This document shows positions 11,650-25,083 of a stretch of 64,000 bases of DNA, piece by piece. Position numbers and translations under genes: made by a program. A model generated the notes under the pieces. That model did not search any database and was not told the DNA's origin. It saw only the letters and a list, made by a program, of their open reading frames with translations. This DNA is from Polytrichum commune. Taxonomy: Eukaryota; Streptophyta; Polytrichopsida; Polytrichales; Polytrichaceae. The stretch spans positions 32,240,001 to 32,304,000 of the forward strand of contig OX485806.1 of NCBI GenBank assembly GCA_950295325.1, given 5' to 3'. Positions within the stretch are counted from its first letter, which is position 1. Every line of letters starts with the position of its first letter.

Positions 11650-14600
11650 GCAAGTGGTACATGACATTGGTAAGCTCCAACTACCGTTTCCTGGGGAGGT
11701 GAACTATTTGGTCAAGGGCTGGTACTAAACATGTTTTGTTCTCCAAAAACAATGGCTTCGGTCTTAGTGTTGTGGCAGGGTTTCATGGAATATGGCATCT
11801 CTTTGATTTCCCTTGAGTGAGAGAGCTTGAGGTGTTATAACTTACTCAGAGCACGGGTTCCGTTTTGTTTCCATACAAAAAGCATGCTAAGAATGTTTTC
11901 CCCAAGTCATTCATGTAAGCACCTTGATCATCGAGTAGTCTCTTGAATCAAATGGAGATTGTGTCAGACTTTGCTAAGCTTATTTAAGATTCAGACTGCA
12001 AGAGTCACAAATTTGCGAATATGTGAACTCTATTCCCATGCTCAATGAACACAATCCCGTTGTTGATCAATTTTATGCAAATTGAATCCTTCTCTAACAT
12101 AACATCATTCATGAGCGGATAAAATTTGAGGTTTTTTACTTGTAAAATTTCATTTTAATCTTCTTATGTTTTCTCTTTTAGACTAATGATTAAAAAACCA
12201 TGTATAGGTTTCAAAAGTGTGGCCTTCATATTATTAGCACGACTCTTTAAACAAATGAGCTAACAAGGCAGTTGCTTAGTGAAATTGTCAAATATTTGCA
12301 TAGAGCTAACAAACCTTACCAACTTACATGTCACGTGCTGTCTAAAACAATGAAGACCAAGTCAAGGCATTGGATCATGGCTTTTGTGCCCAAGTCCACA
12401 TGACTTACATGACTTACAAGTCCATGGCGTAGCACATCATGTTGGAGACAAGTGTGTGGAAACTCCAACATTAGTCAATTATGACCACAAAATTTGTCAA
12501 TGTTACTCTTTAATATAAATCCAATGGCGGAATGATTACAAGATGCCTCATGCAAAGCTCAACAAGTTTCCCTTTGATTTGTATGCAATGCCCTGTTTAA
12601 ATGAAACAACCTTGCCATTGTAAGAACAAACTCGGGTGGGTTTCCAAATGGAGTTTAATCATTCTTGGGTGTGTTCAAATTTTCAAGGCCATCGGGTTGC
12701 TTAAAGCTCCTTAATCTTAGGGTTTGATATGTGAAGTCATTTCATGATAAGCTTGGAAAAACATTAACCAACGGAGTTTAGATGTTCCGGTCCGAAAATG
12801 AACCCATAGTCAACTTCAAAACAAAAGATGGTGAAAATGTTTGGTGGTAAACCGCCTCTTCGGTGGGTTGCTAATGTAGGTAGATTTAGCTTGCAACTTT
12901 GCGTCCATGGTTGATGGCCTTGGAAATATTCTCCATACAAAATCAAGCTTGAATTCTTGAGTGCAATGTCAATGAAACTTGGTTCTTGGTAGCTTTTTGA
13001 ATGTGGGTTTGAATGGTTTGAGATCAAAGGGAGCGAATTGTTTTGCATTTGAAGGGGAACGGATTCTTCAAGGCCACATTTCGGACTTGTTGCTAAGGCT
13101 CTCAAACATTTGAGATGCTCTCCCCCTCCAAGCTTAGTTTTGGTTCACAATAATTTCAGATTTTGTTGCATTGCTCATTGCGCATTGCTATGATTATTTA
13201 TTGTTATGCTCTTTGTGCATAGGGTCTCATGCTTATGGTTGCTCGAAATTTCAAGAAGAGTCATTAGACTTTCTTTGTTTAAAGGTGTATTTGTTTGTGC
13301 TTGAAATATTCTTTTTCGTTTCTTGGGTCGATCAATTTGGAGGTCGATTTGAGATCGGAGCCTCCTTATGGCTACCCTGCATTTTGTGGTGCAAGCATGG
13401 TAAAATTGGATCAAAAGCATGCTCCGATATACTAAAACCATTATATTTTTGGTCAAACGCCTAAAAGCAGTAGCCAAATGTTGTTAGAATTGGATACATA
13501 TTTTTATGGTGCCCTCTATTGTTGTGTTAAGTACTCCAACGTGTAATAAAAAAACAAGATCTTTGAGATTATCATTAAAAGCAATGTTTAGAAGAAGAAA
13601 AAATTAATCCAGTTTTGGATGCAAATTTCATGACCTTGAATACTTTTGACTTTAATTTTTTGTCATGTTCCTTGATTTCATTCTAAACTTGAGGGCATCA
13701 TAAAATACAAAAAATCATCAATAAATGATATTATATTGTATTGTATTTGAACACATTCTAGACAATTACTTGTTCAATATCACTTACTTGCACACCACTT
13801 GCACCATCTTCTAAAATGTGTAATTTGTTTTTTGAAATTATTTATGACAACACAAATTGCTTTGGCTTTGTGAATCAATATGCTTATAACATTTTTTTGG
13901 AACTCTTTTTTGCAAAATTCTAAGTTAGTATATAATTTGAATCAATTTTACTTAAACCTTGGCATGGATCAAGAGTTGTCCACTACATTGTATTTGCACC
14001 CCAATGTAATTTAGTACCAACACATAACCTAGGCTTTCATTATTTTGCATCATTTCAAATTTTATCTCTACCTTACCTAGTTATGCACCCAATTTTGAAG
14101 TGCATTGGTCAAAATTAGAACCCAAAATGCTTGTGGCCAATGTCCATGAGTGTGCGTGCAAAGACATTTGGTGCCCGACATTGATCTTGGAGTGCAAGGT
14201 CTTTGCCTTACAACTAGCACCACCTAGGAGGTTCAAAGCTAGAGAGGTTTCCTCAGCCAATAAGCGGCTCCAACTTACATTTAAAATTCAAATAAATATC
14301 ATTCCTCTCTTGAATCCCTATAACCCACTTGGGTGTTCACATTTAAGTCTAAAACCACTTCGCCCACCCTCTTTAACTCCATAATATCATGCATATGGTA
14401 CACCCTGGATTCTTGGGTGCCAGAATGCAAATCCAAGACAAGAGTTGTCCAAATTTTTGTCCTAGTTAGCCCCCCTTCAAATGAGACTCTCCCCCACGTG
14501 GATGGTCATGGCAGTGAGAACGTTTCGTGAGGCTACACCAAGCCTATCCAGAGTATTATCAATTCATTACAACATGTGGAGCCACGTGTGGCCATGCCGC

Positions 14601-16389
14601 CCAAAGTTTTCCACCTCAAAGTCCTCAAAGTCTTACTCTCAGCATGGATCCCCCCTCCCCATTCCATTTCATTTCAGTTTTGCCTCATAAAACTCCACCT
14701 TCATGACAAGGTTGGTTTAGCAACGAGTTCTCCCGGCATGAAACTATTTAAGTTAAGACTGCTTGCATTGATGCAAACATGACCCGTGCCACCGCCACCT
14801 AGGCCTATATAATGTGGTTGGATGGGGACACCTATATTGTTTTGGGGTAGGTGGCCCCATCCCAGCCACCTACATCATTCCCCCCTCAGCAATAGCTTTG
14901 TTGAAGATGGCTCACGACAATGGATCCAATTCAGCCATGAGTGGTACTAGACATCTATAGCCTACTTGAAGTAGCCCATGTCAGATAAAATACATCCAAA
15001 CTGTTGTTCGTACAACTTAATCATGTACAATGCCCAATTGATAACAAGTGGACTTGCGTCTTGGATGTTATTCCATTCCCACACTCCCTATAAATGTAAT
15101 CATTGGAAGCATCATTGTAGAATGTTTGAGCATGGTTAATCACAATCAAAATCAATGAATATAGTGTGATTGTTTAGACTTGAAATGTTCCATCAATGAG
15201 GATGCCCGAAAGAACATGTGAACATGAATTATATATTTAAAAAAAATTATAGTATAATGATGAACATAGACTTAATGGAAGTATGGTGGAATTGGAGGTG
15301 GAGAGTGGAACTATAATTAACTACCACTAGGAAATCACATGTTCTATGCCACAAAAGAAATGAAATGCAACACATGTATATGGAAAACAACATGGGCAAG
15401 ATTAATTAAAAATATGATAGTAGCCCACCTCCATGTGTGCACAAATGTTCACATTGGTCACACCTTTCAAGATGTCAAACCTAGGGGGTGAACTTTCATA
15501 CAACGTACAAACAATCATGAGTGTAAGAAGGGGTATCAATTGAGGCATTAGCGTACATAATATACACAAGAGAGAGGTGTTATTTTTCTCTAATGCGTAC
15601 ATATAAAAAAATGGTTAAATTTTTTTGAGTAAAGGTAAATCTACAAAATGGAGCCCTAAGAATACATGTGTTAGTTTCGTCCAATTCATGTTTCCATCCA
15701 TTATTGTCACATAATAATATTCCCCAATGACTACTTTATCCATTGTTGTTAGAATTTGCATTAGGATTCTAAGTTCTTGCAAACTAGAGGCTCTTGGAGG
15801 GCTTCATTGATTTTTTCTCTCAAATTTGTGGCTATGTTGTTGTGCTATTGTCCTTGTTTGTTTGATGCAATGATTGAGTTGCATGCTATGGATGAAAACA
15901 ATTTAATGACTTTCTCATTGGAAAGCAACATTGGATTTTATAGGTAATAAAGTCTTATTTAATTCATGATTTATATATTTTGTATATGTAGTGGATGCAT
16001 TTATAACATTGAAATGGAAAAGCTTAGCATAAACACATGAGTTCATTTTCTAGCATGTCTTTAGTATGTAGACATTTGTTTTTATCTATAAAAGTCTTGT
16101 ATATAAGGGATTGAATTTCATAGCAACCCACACACATCATTTAGGTTTGTAATGAAGAGACCACCCTTTGGGATGCCAAACATGTCAATAGATTTCAACA
16201 CGTGCATAGCCTTGTATGTGATGGCATTATCCAATATGAGCAAGGCAAATACCTCAGAAGTGAAATATGCACATGCACACATCACAAAAGTGTCCCATCC
16301 ACATTACCACAAATAGAATCCCATATTGACCACCCGTATATTGCTTGATTGAGGTTGAGGCGCCTACTCTTGCTATGAGCAGAACCCTC
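11650..16389. other. Gene-poor AT-rich intergenic region
   Basis: No gene recognised on either strand. The longest frame (minus strand 12764-13105, 113 aa) has no domain I can identify and no splice partners. A short perfect hairpin 'gtaggtggc..gccacctac' lies near 14850. Probably decayed repeat DNA. Confidence 0.5.
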
Positions 16390-18340
16390 ATGGTATGGAC
16401 TCCAAGGCCCCATGAAGATTGGTATAACAAACGACACCCCTTCACCTGCCCTCACCCAAACACCCAAGTACTTGCCCACCTCGATCTAGACATCTTGAAA
16501 TACTCCCCCCAAACATATTTTCCAACATATCTAACCAACACCAAACCCAAAATAGTTATGATTCTATGTGTATACCAATTCAAGAGCCCCTCCACTATCC
16601 TTATCTTGGCCAAAAGATTCAGTAGAAGCCACAATACACCTAACTGTATTACCCCTCCCACAAAATCCCAACCCACTGGATACACCCACCAAGGTCCACC
16701 TATCCAAGAAATGAAAACACACCCCACCCCCTCCTATCACTATAAATACCATGCCCTCCCAACCTTGTTGTACATACAACCACGCCTCAAATATCCCACC
16801 ATACACACTTACTACACCAACTGTTTTACCAACCCCCCGTTTTGCCAAGGCAACAAAGGCACCACCTATCTAGGCACCAACACCCAACAAACCTATAAAA
16901 TCCATGGTAGACAAAGTATCCTCTGCACAAAAACAACAACCACCCACAACCACCTCTGCGAACCCTCCTCTAGCACAACCACCCTGACAAATTACTCATA
17001 CGAACCATAAACTACACAACACACATAGCCCCTCACACTCGGGCATACTTGGCAATAAAGCCACCAATAAGCTTGCCAAATTTGGAGCCAACAATCCCCC
17101 CCCCCCAATACATATTGCACACTACACCCCTTTTTGGCACTCTAGTTCACCCATCGTAGACCTCAAACCCTACGTCTAGAAGGACTACACCCGCCAACTC
17201 ACAACCATCATATTTCCCCAATACCCATATGTAGCAAAATGGCTCAACAACCCAATACTCCACTCCCCCCTTTCCAACTACTTATGATCAACACCCCAAT
17301 GCACATATGTACAAATCACACAAACTATGATACGGTCAATACATGGGCAACCAAAACAAACACACCATTTGGCCCAACCAATCTCCATCCCCCCTCTACA
17401 ACTTGTGCCTAGTACAAGAATTGACACATGCCTTCACCTTCTCTCCATGTGCACAAACACCACCTTCAATAACATCCAAACAACCTAACAAAACATAGCA
17501 TAGAAAATACACAAACTACTTCTCTCCCACTCCTCAACAAGAGACACACTCCTAATGAACGTCGGCACCACCTAGGAAGGCCCCCATAGAACATAATTCC
17601 CACATGGCTATACCCATGTCTCTGCACCACAAGACCTTGCTAATGCTTGGCCAAATTCAAACCCGACATCCTTATAATCACCACTACCTCCCCCAAAAAA
17701 ACTACACACTACACCACCCAAAACTCAAGCCTCCAGTCCATTGAATTCATATTCTACCAAGATTGTGACCCATTTTCTATCACCCAACGGAAAAAAACTA
17801 AAACCCAACCCTTAGTCGACGTACTCAATAGCCTCATAATAGGCATATGAGGAGGCATCCGCACAAACAACATCACCAACCTCTTCAAACAATGCTAGAT
17901 TCTTCTAATGCCCATGAATGCATGAAACAAATACACTTGATCACTATCAAATACCTCACCCTACTCATGCTCAACAAACGTAAATTGGAAAAGCACCAAC
18001 AACTAGTACTTACTGCCTAAGAAAAAAACCAAAACCACATACATAGATTAAAACCTCAAGATTGAATCTTACATCATGATGCCCAAGCCCAATCAACTAG
18101 CCCAGATTAAAGGATAGCACAATTGCCTAGGGATATCTCCGAGAATCAAACCCAACTCATGTCGCAAGTTAAGACATCATGTCCTCGTAACACTCACCCT
18201 TGAGATGCACAACATTACTCAACCCAAACCATACCCCCCCCCCCCCCCCCCAATGAGCCTATAATGCCCCCCATCATTGGTTACTAATAAGGGCCACCTC
18301 CAACAAGAGGGAGTAGCAATTGTCCCATAGCCCTACTTAT
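16390..18340. other. Strongly C-rich, G-poor strand-skewed tract
   Basis: The plus strand is dominated by A and C with very little G. In the 60 bases from 16681 I count 27 C and 4 G. The skew is strongest at 16420-17030 and fades near 18340. Runs of C11 (17096-17106) and C18 (18234-18251) lie within. The long plus-strand frame at 16345-17010 is a by-product of the lack of G (few stop codons start with T here) and has no recognisable domain. It may be a decayed repeat mutated on one strand, but no parent sequence was recognised. Confidence 0.6.
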
Positions 18341-19166
18341 TCAACTCGCTCCAGTTCACATATGAGCTCGTGGCTATGATCAAGGTGAAGCGTCCTTCAT
18401 TCACGCTAACCCCAGAGGGTGGTCTTGTTTCTCTCTTGACTCCATGACATCAACCTCACATACACGTGGAAATGGTATTTTTGTAACTACACTCGCATTG
18501 AAGCAGATGCCCAACCACCATTGATAATTTATTTCTTGCAATGCAGTTGGATGTATAACTTGATTTGATCACTAACAATGTCCATGACATTTTGCTTGGT
18601 ATCCAACGTTAAATTGTCACCCACATGGTCACTATGTGGACGGGTGATAGCTTTTGTCAAAGCACTAGGGTCTCCTTGTCAAATGTGAGTGAAGTTTGGA
18701 ACCACTTGTGATAAACATAAAATATAAAACTTTGTAAACACATATCAACATATTAGTCAACATTTTTCACTTTTATTCATAGCATCTACCGTTTCCAACT
18801 TGGAATGATGTAGAAACAAATCAATTTTAAAGATTGATAAGTATATTTCCAAACATTTCTACAGTGTGGGATGTTAATGGGTTATAGCTCTAGTGAAAGT
18901 GTCATGATGTGTTTTGATTATCTATTAAATATAGGGGCAACAAATTCTATTGCATGTGATATACTAATATGGGTGTAATACGCAGAGAGACTGACCCCCC
19001 ATGGGAAGTGCCGTTGATACTGTGATTGATTTCCCAACCCAACTTTCAAAGTTCATCTAGTCTCCCATTTGCAACAAAGTTCATTTGTTGGTAGCAATGG
19101 TTGTTGATGGTGTTAAAAGGCTCATCCCGCATACTCATTGTTACAAGTTTTCCTCCTCAACCCCAC

Positions 19167-19289
19167 ACTTATGATCCAGATAGATAGAAACTCCGGTCCC
19201 TTTTAGGGGCCGGCGTGAATAGAGTGTCCGTTCGTAATGCCAACAACCCGATGCCCAAATCAGATGTCTCCGAAGAGACTTATGATCCA
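19167..19289 (-). mobile_element. Very short retroposon (~99 bp) with target-site duplication
   Basis: The unit 19179-19277 is flanked by a perfect 12-bp direct repeat 'acttatgatcca' (19167-19178 and 19278-19289). Read on the minus strand it ends in a hairpin (GGCCCC..GGGACCGG type), then 'gagtttctatctatc', a short (TATC)n tail. A second copy with the same hairpin and tail lies at 36825-36914. Direct repeats plus a simple-repeat tail indicate target-primed reverse transcription of a SINE or a 5'-truncated LINE end. Confidence 0.75.
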
Positions 19290-20244
19290 ACTATTACCCT
19301 AAGCATGCAAATCGTCTTGCTACAATAACTTCTCAATGCTAAGTTTAAACTCAAGCTTCTCAATTTTTTGCCAATCATGTCCACCCTCGGGCCATGGCTT
19401 TAGAGTTCCATAAAACCCTCCCCTTGTGGTCTTACCCTAAAGATACATAGGATGAAGAACGCGTAACCCTTTGACCTCTTAGTATTACCCCCCTTGCAAC
19501 CAACCAGCCATAGCACTTTGGCACTTTGTCCCATGCTCCCTGGCTGGCCGCCCCTGTTGCGGGGGGCTCCAAACCGGGCGGGTTGGCTGACTGGGTTGTT
19601 GGTTTGCCTAGTGTTGCAGAGCTATAAGGTGAATGCAATTATTCAAAAGACATTTTTTTTGGTTTTCGCATCATAACATTAGTAAGGGGGCCCTACGAAG
19701 AATGATTTTTGGTTAGGTTTTATGCACCAAATTCCCAACCAAGTGGGCATACCAATTGGCACTAACATGGCCAATTGATGTTGAGCTCTATGTGGGGCCC
19801 TTGCATGCAAGCATTTCAAATGTTCTCAAACGTTTATTTTCATTGACCACCCTTATGCCTCGTGGCCTTCACAGGTCACCTAGTCCATTTACCTTCAATT
19901 CATATCCACATGACTCTTAACTACATGTTTTGCCAAATACCACTCAAATGTAGGTGTTTGATTAAAGAAGAGTGACAAGATAAACCCCACATTCCTTAGT
20001 GTGCCGAATTCCTTACCTCAACCAACAAGAAAAACTTGGAAAGAACTGGTCAACATCCTAAGTTTTCCAAAATTAGATGATCATATTTTAGGTATATCAT
20101 TGTTTATGCTTTTAATAAAAATAGAAAACATTCATTGGTACTCCTCTTTAGTGATTGATAATTTCCTTGAATTGGTCTTCTTGACATTTTGATCGGTTTT
20201 CTTGTTCGCTTGTTTCCATATTCAAAGGCAAATCTTGCTTCCCC

Positions 20245-20430
20245 TCACTTGCAACAACAATGTTTTAAAATCAAATGAGTGTTAAATTGAAGGTTGAATT
20301 GCAACCATGTGGTGGAGGAAGGAATATGGGATGTTGGTTCCGGAAAAAATGGTATAGTCCATGGGTTGAGATATGAACCCCATAGGCGATAATAATTATG
20401 ATTAATAATAATAATTTCTTTATTTTTATC
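20245..20430 (+). repeat. Dispersed repeat with AT-rich tail (SINE-like), decayed copy 1
   Basis: Shares 'gtggtggaggaaggaat..tggg' and 'gggttgagatatgaacccc' with the copies at 21363-21600 and 23090-23330, then runs into an (AAT/ATT)n-rich end. The spaced motifs could be decayed RNA polymerase III A and B boxes of a tRNA-derived SINE; the match is weak. Confidence 0.45.
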
Positions 20431-21054
20431 GTCCACGTCCCCATTTATATTGTCCATATTTTAAAAACTGCATCTCAAATTAATCCTTAAATGCATGGGC
20501 GACCACATAGTGGTTGATTTCTGGTCAAAGAACCAGACCATCAATTTCCAAAACGATGTTGGTGGATATTATTCCTTTCACACAATGTTCAAGTTGAAAT
20601 ATGATGCATCTTTTCATCATTAGGATTAAGCAAAAGTCCTAATTTGTAGATTCTACACCGTTGAGACAAATTGCAATCCGAGTGTCTAGAATATAAACCT
20701 TATGTCAAGGATGCTTCAATCACGTGCTTCGTATCACTTTCTTTCTTTCAATCTTCTTACTTACTAATGAACACATACTATCTCACCCATGAACAAATAT
20801 TTGGGTGAGATTTTATGTAGATGATATATATTCATTTCAATTTTATCTTTTTTCCCACTTAAAGAAATCATAATCAATCCAAATATGGTCCAGTCATGTT
20901 GAACATTTAGTTAGAGCTTCAATGCACATTTGCCTATTTATGTACGATTCTACTTTAATTTTTTCTCCACTTCAAGTAAACAAAAAGTGACTCATATGCA
21001 ATGCTTTTGCTTTTTGAGAACATGACCAGGCATTTAGGGGTTAAGACCAAGGTT
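20431..21054. other. Intergenic, nothing recognised
   Basis: AT-rich sequence without supported genes or defined repeat ends. Confidence 0.4.
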
Positions 21055-21279
21055 CGGGGAGAACCGGCGACCGGTTAGTTACACATGAACCAGTTGAGTT
21101 TGAAAAATAACCAGTTTAAGTTGGAGACTTCCGAAGAATTACCGATCATTTTTAGAGGAATCTATAGATGAATATACCTCACATGAATGAAAGCAAAACC
21201 GGAAGATGATGTCAACATGTAACCAATTGGATTTAGAATCACATGGATCTTGACCAACTATGCCCAAAAACTTCCCGGG
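21055..21279 (+). repeat. 'accggttgag' dispersed repeat, single complete copy
   Basis: Runs from 'gaaccggcgaccggttagtt' to 'tatgcccaaaaacttcccgg'. It is a useful reference for the interrupted copies at 48195-48871 and 54641-55013, because here 'gtcaacatgtaacc' and 'tttttagaggaatct' are continuous. Confidence 0.8.
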
Positions 21280-21362
21280 AAAGAGTTAAGACCACCCCCC
21301 CTTACCTTATTTGTCTAAAGTCTAAACTTTGAGCCGATGTTTTTGACCAATTTAATTCGTAG

Positions 21363-21600
21363 GCTTGCCACCATCCATGGTCCACACATGCAATGCAATG
21401 ACTCCATGCTTGCAACAACAAAATTATAAAATGGTACACGGCTTGAAGTGGGGGCTAGTAAATTGTAGTCAAGTGGCAAAGGAAAGAAGGAAGGAATTTG
21501 GGCCATTAGTCTAGGGATGAATGGTTGAGTCCTAGGTTGAGATCTCAGCCCAATAAGAGACAACTATTATTATACTATTATTATTTAGTAGTAGTAGAGA
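21363..21600 (+). repeat. SINE-like dispersed repeat, decayed copy 2
   Basis: Aligns with 23090-23330 ('ggggctagtaaattgtagtc' versus the CG-rich version) but most CpG positions are TG or CA. Ends in 'ttattattatactattatt'. Same caveat as copy 1 about the tRNA-like promoter boxes. Confidence 0.5.
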
Positions 21601-22241
21601 AAGAAGTAGAAGGTTTTATTGTTTGCTTTTCTATGTTTTTTTCAAAAAAAAAAACCCCCAAACATAAAAAGGAACTTTACATTGAAACCCCCCATAAGGT
21701 GTGCAAGTGCTATTTGTATATTGAAGATAACAAACACCTACGTTTGATTGGTGTGTGGTTTGGTGAGGATCAAATAGCAATCACCATAAAGACACATGCT
21801 CAAAAGAGATTGGACTACGTCTTCAAATTTTATTGACTACTTCACACTCGGTAATGATCAAAATTGAATGAATCGTACAACCATTGTGCACTTTTGATGA
21901 TTGTAATCAAACAAGAGGAGGTATGATTTCAATATGGGTTTTGTGGATGTTCCATCCTAGATTTGCTACTGCAACACAAACTTGAAACACGTAGATATAA
22001 CCAATAGAAACCAGTGAACAAGGGAAACTTACTGAATAACACCACGTACCTTAAGGCTGGTTTATACTATGGTGAAGAAATGTATCGATCAAGAATTCAA
22101 AGGAACGTACCGATATGATTGGCTACAAAATAAGTTCTTCACTTGTTGGGGTTCATGATAGACTTCACTGGTGGATTACTTCAAGCATGGATGAAAAAAA
22201 TGACATGGTTGTCAACATGGCAACACATTTTTTTTGCTATG

Positions 22242-22893
22242 GGAGTTTCTCTGGAGGTCAAGTTCCTTGGGCAACCTTAGGGTCGCTTCACACTATGGCC
22301 GAAGGTTGAGAGGCCATCGATTTCCACCAATCAGATTGCAAAAAACCAAGAATTCGGCCTCTCAACCCTTCACACAAGAGGCCAAAGTCCAAAGGCCGTC
22401 GCTCTCCAAAATGCCTACATGGCAATATTTTTTGACCAAGTTTGGGTCAGACATGACTGGAAACCCAAACTACAGTCAAGAGGCTGCCAATTTTTGTCCA
22501 TTAAAAAAAAACAAAAAACAAAAAACAAAAAAACAGACAAGATCTTGGCCGTTAGATTGGAGGGGTTGTTTCGGGCAGGGAATAAAGTAGGATGCTCCTC
22601 CTTCTTCCTTTGGACTTTGGGCTTGGCGATTGTAGGCTTCACACTATGGCCGTCCAAGTCGAGAGTGGCTATGGGAGTCATGGCCAAAGATTCGGACTTT
22701 GGGCTTGACCTTTACTGACTTCACACTATAGAATATAGGCTCCAATTCTTACATTCCATTGGCTATCTATTTTTCAGCCCATTTATTTGGACTCTCAACA
22801 AAGTTTGGCCATTCAATCCCAACGGCCTCTCGACTTGGACAGCCATCACACGAAGCGACCCTCAGACAAGAAAACTGACCTCCGGGAAACTCC
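22242..22893. mobile_element. TIR element of ~650 bp with long imperfect inverted ends
   Basis: The left end 'ggagtttctctggaggtc' and the complement of the right end 'gacctccgggaaactcc' match, and similarity continues for ~70 bp through 'gggtcgcttc' and 'gagaggcc'. An internal phrase 'cttcacactatggccg' recurs at 22630 and 22717. Short frames inside are not supported as genes. Confidence 0.75.
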
Positions 22894-23089
22894 AACTCGA
22901 GGCATTTTTCAAATATCCCCCATCTTGCCCACCATACCAAACGATTGCCTCAAATAAACCTTGTCTTGGGCTAGAATTCTTGACCAACCGGTGCACTTCT
23001 TCACCGACCTCCACAATGGCCCTTAATACTTCACAAGGTCTTTTATAAAAAAAACGCTAGTCAACTTTTTGGGCCATTTTTAATCAGTC

Positions 23090-23330
23090 GGCTTGCCAAT
23101 TCTCCCCCAATTCATCGCCGTGCATGCTCCACACACATGGCATGACCCCCCCCCCCCGCCCTTTTTAATATTATAATAAAGTAAGAAGACTCCACGCCGC
23201 AAGCTGCCGCAGACGGGGCCGCTAAATTGCGGCCAGGCGGTGGGCGGGAAGGAGATCTGGGCCGTCGGTGTGGGATCGGAAGGTCAAGATCCTACGTCGG
23301 GGACCCACTCATTTCGGTGGTCCAGTGTCG
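23090..23330 (+). repeat. SINE-like dispersed repeat, CG-rich copy 3
   Basis: The least decayed member of the family at 20245 and 21363: GC-rich and full of CpG ('gggccgtcgg', 'ctacgtcgggg'). It begins in a segment with a C12 run (23146-23157). A motif resembling an A box ('gcggccaggcgg') lies about 50 nt before a weak B-box-like 'ggtcaagatcc'. CG-rich non-repetitive sequence continues to about 23420. Confidence 0.5.
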
Positions 23331-23779
23331 GAGAGTAAAGGCGGGCGGTTCGGCCGCCGGCGGAGTTCGCGGTTGACTCCTGCAAACCCCTGATACTAGC
23401 GGCAGGAGGGGCCAGGGACGACACGGATGAAATACATATTATATACGATCTCATTCATCCATCCCTTCGTCTGCCCAGTCCACGTATTGCTGTCGTTACC
23501 TGCCACCGCTTCATGGCCACGACGTACCATACGCTCGTCGTATCCTTTCAAAGTACAATACAATGTACGCTTGGTATAGGTCCCTATCCTTTTGGTATAG
23601 GTTTTATGTATTTCTTTATGTGGGTTGGGGTTCATGGCGTCTATGTAAACTCATGCATCGTGAATTGTAGGAGCTTTAAGGTAGATCGGACACAAAGGGT
23701 TTACTTTTTTCTTTTCTTTTTCTTTTTCCCACTAGGGTCACGTCTCTTAGATGGTTAGTAAATCCAAAATCGAGGGTAA

Positions 23780-24320
23780 ACACCGTTTATGGTATTTAGT
23801 GTCACGTGCGGAATTAGTGTCACTTACCCTATTTTGAGGCGTGTGTTAGGTTACACTAACGATCAACAACTTCACCGTTTGTGTCGCCCCGTGACACTTG
23901 GCGTGTTCCTATGCGCTTACAAATATCTTGGCATGAGGACGCTCAAGAGTGTTGTGAGGTGTATGCCTATGTTACGCAATGGTTTACGAGTTGACTGAAG
24001 TGTACACAAATGACACTTGACGTTAATATGCTCAAGAACGTCTTCCTCTTGCATACTAGGATGTGAATACATGACACTTGCCATTAGTATGCTCAATAAT
24101 ATCTTCCCTTGCATACTAAAACACACAATTATCGTCTCAAGTATCCCAATGTGCTACATTGAGTGTCATGATGTAGATTAAAACTCACTTGAGAAATTCA
24201 ATTATGTGGATGAGTAGTAGTACATTGGCAATTAGTGGACGTGACACTTTGAGACTTCCAAGCATCTAATTTAAGCCATTTGTAAATAATGTATGTGACA
24301 CTACATATCATAAATGGTGC
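23780..24320. mobile_element. TIR element, inverted sister of 277-779
   Basis: Left end 'acaccgtttatggtatttag', right end 'catataaatggtgc'-like complement. Interior phrases 'gatcaacaacttcaccgttt' and 'ctcaagtatcccaatgt' also occur in the first copy. Non-autonomous. Confidence 0.7.
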
Positions 24321-25083
24321 AGTCTCGTTCCTTGTAAATTTTTGGAGCTCATATGAATATCTCAATCATCATGAATGAAGGGGATACAATTAAGATAAAC
24401 CCCCTCTACAAGGTTGAGAACTGATTTGTTCCAACTAGGTCCCATTGAATTTATTTGGGTCTTTGATGCTATTTCCAAATTTGAATAAACTTATATAAGC
24501 CATTTTAAGGATATAAAAGAGTTTATTGTGCTTTCACCTTCCTAACAAATGAATTCATGTACACGACTACATCCAATTGGGTAGCCTTGCACTAATGCAT
24601 CGTCATACCACAATATTATGAAAATTTACTACCACGGTAACACGCTACAATGGCTATTGTTTTTTCTACGGTTTCTATATGGATGGATAAGAAAAGTTAC
24701 AATTTTGTGATAAGGTTTTGACCCGATGTAATGTGGACAGGGAAAGAGGCTAGGCAACCTAATTGCACATATTGGTGTAAGGTATGGCTGGCTAAAGTGG
24801 AAACTTTCAACATTTGAGCATATGTAGGGGTTTAGAAATCCCCGAGAAACTTACATGAATGCATTGGCAACCTCAAATGAGAAACATGAAGGTTGAGCTT
24901 GTTGTTTTTGGAGTTGAAGTGAATATCTTATGAATTATTGAAGTGGTGCTCATAGGTTTTCTTAAGTAGTTTTCTTTCGGTTAAGAACATTGCAAACTTG
25001 GGTATGTACTTATGAGAAGGTCATTGACCACTTTAAGTCTACATACCTTAGACATCATGAGTCATTGGCATGAGGACCACATT
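24321..25083. other. Intergenic, nothing recognised
   Basis: No supported gene or defined repeat ends in this AT-rich stretch. Confidence 0.4.

Noticed and set aside
12764-13105. Minus-strand 113-residue frame
   Set aside because: No domain, no supporting splice sites or promoter; lies in decayed intergenic DNA.
16345-17010. Plus-strand 221-residue open frame
   Set aside because: Arises from the G-poor, C-rich composition of the tract; Thr/Pro/His/Asn-rich with no recognisable family.
22115-22718. Several ~60-118-residue frames
   Set aside because: They lie in or at the edge of the TIR element 22242-22893 and include lysine-rich runs from A-rich sequence.
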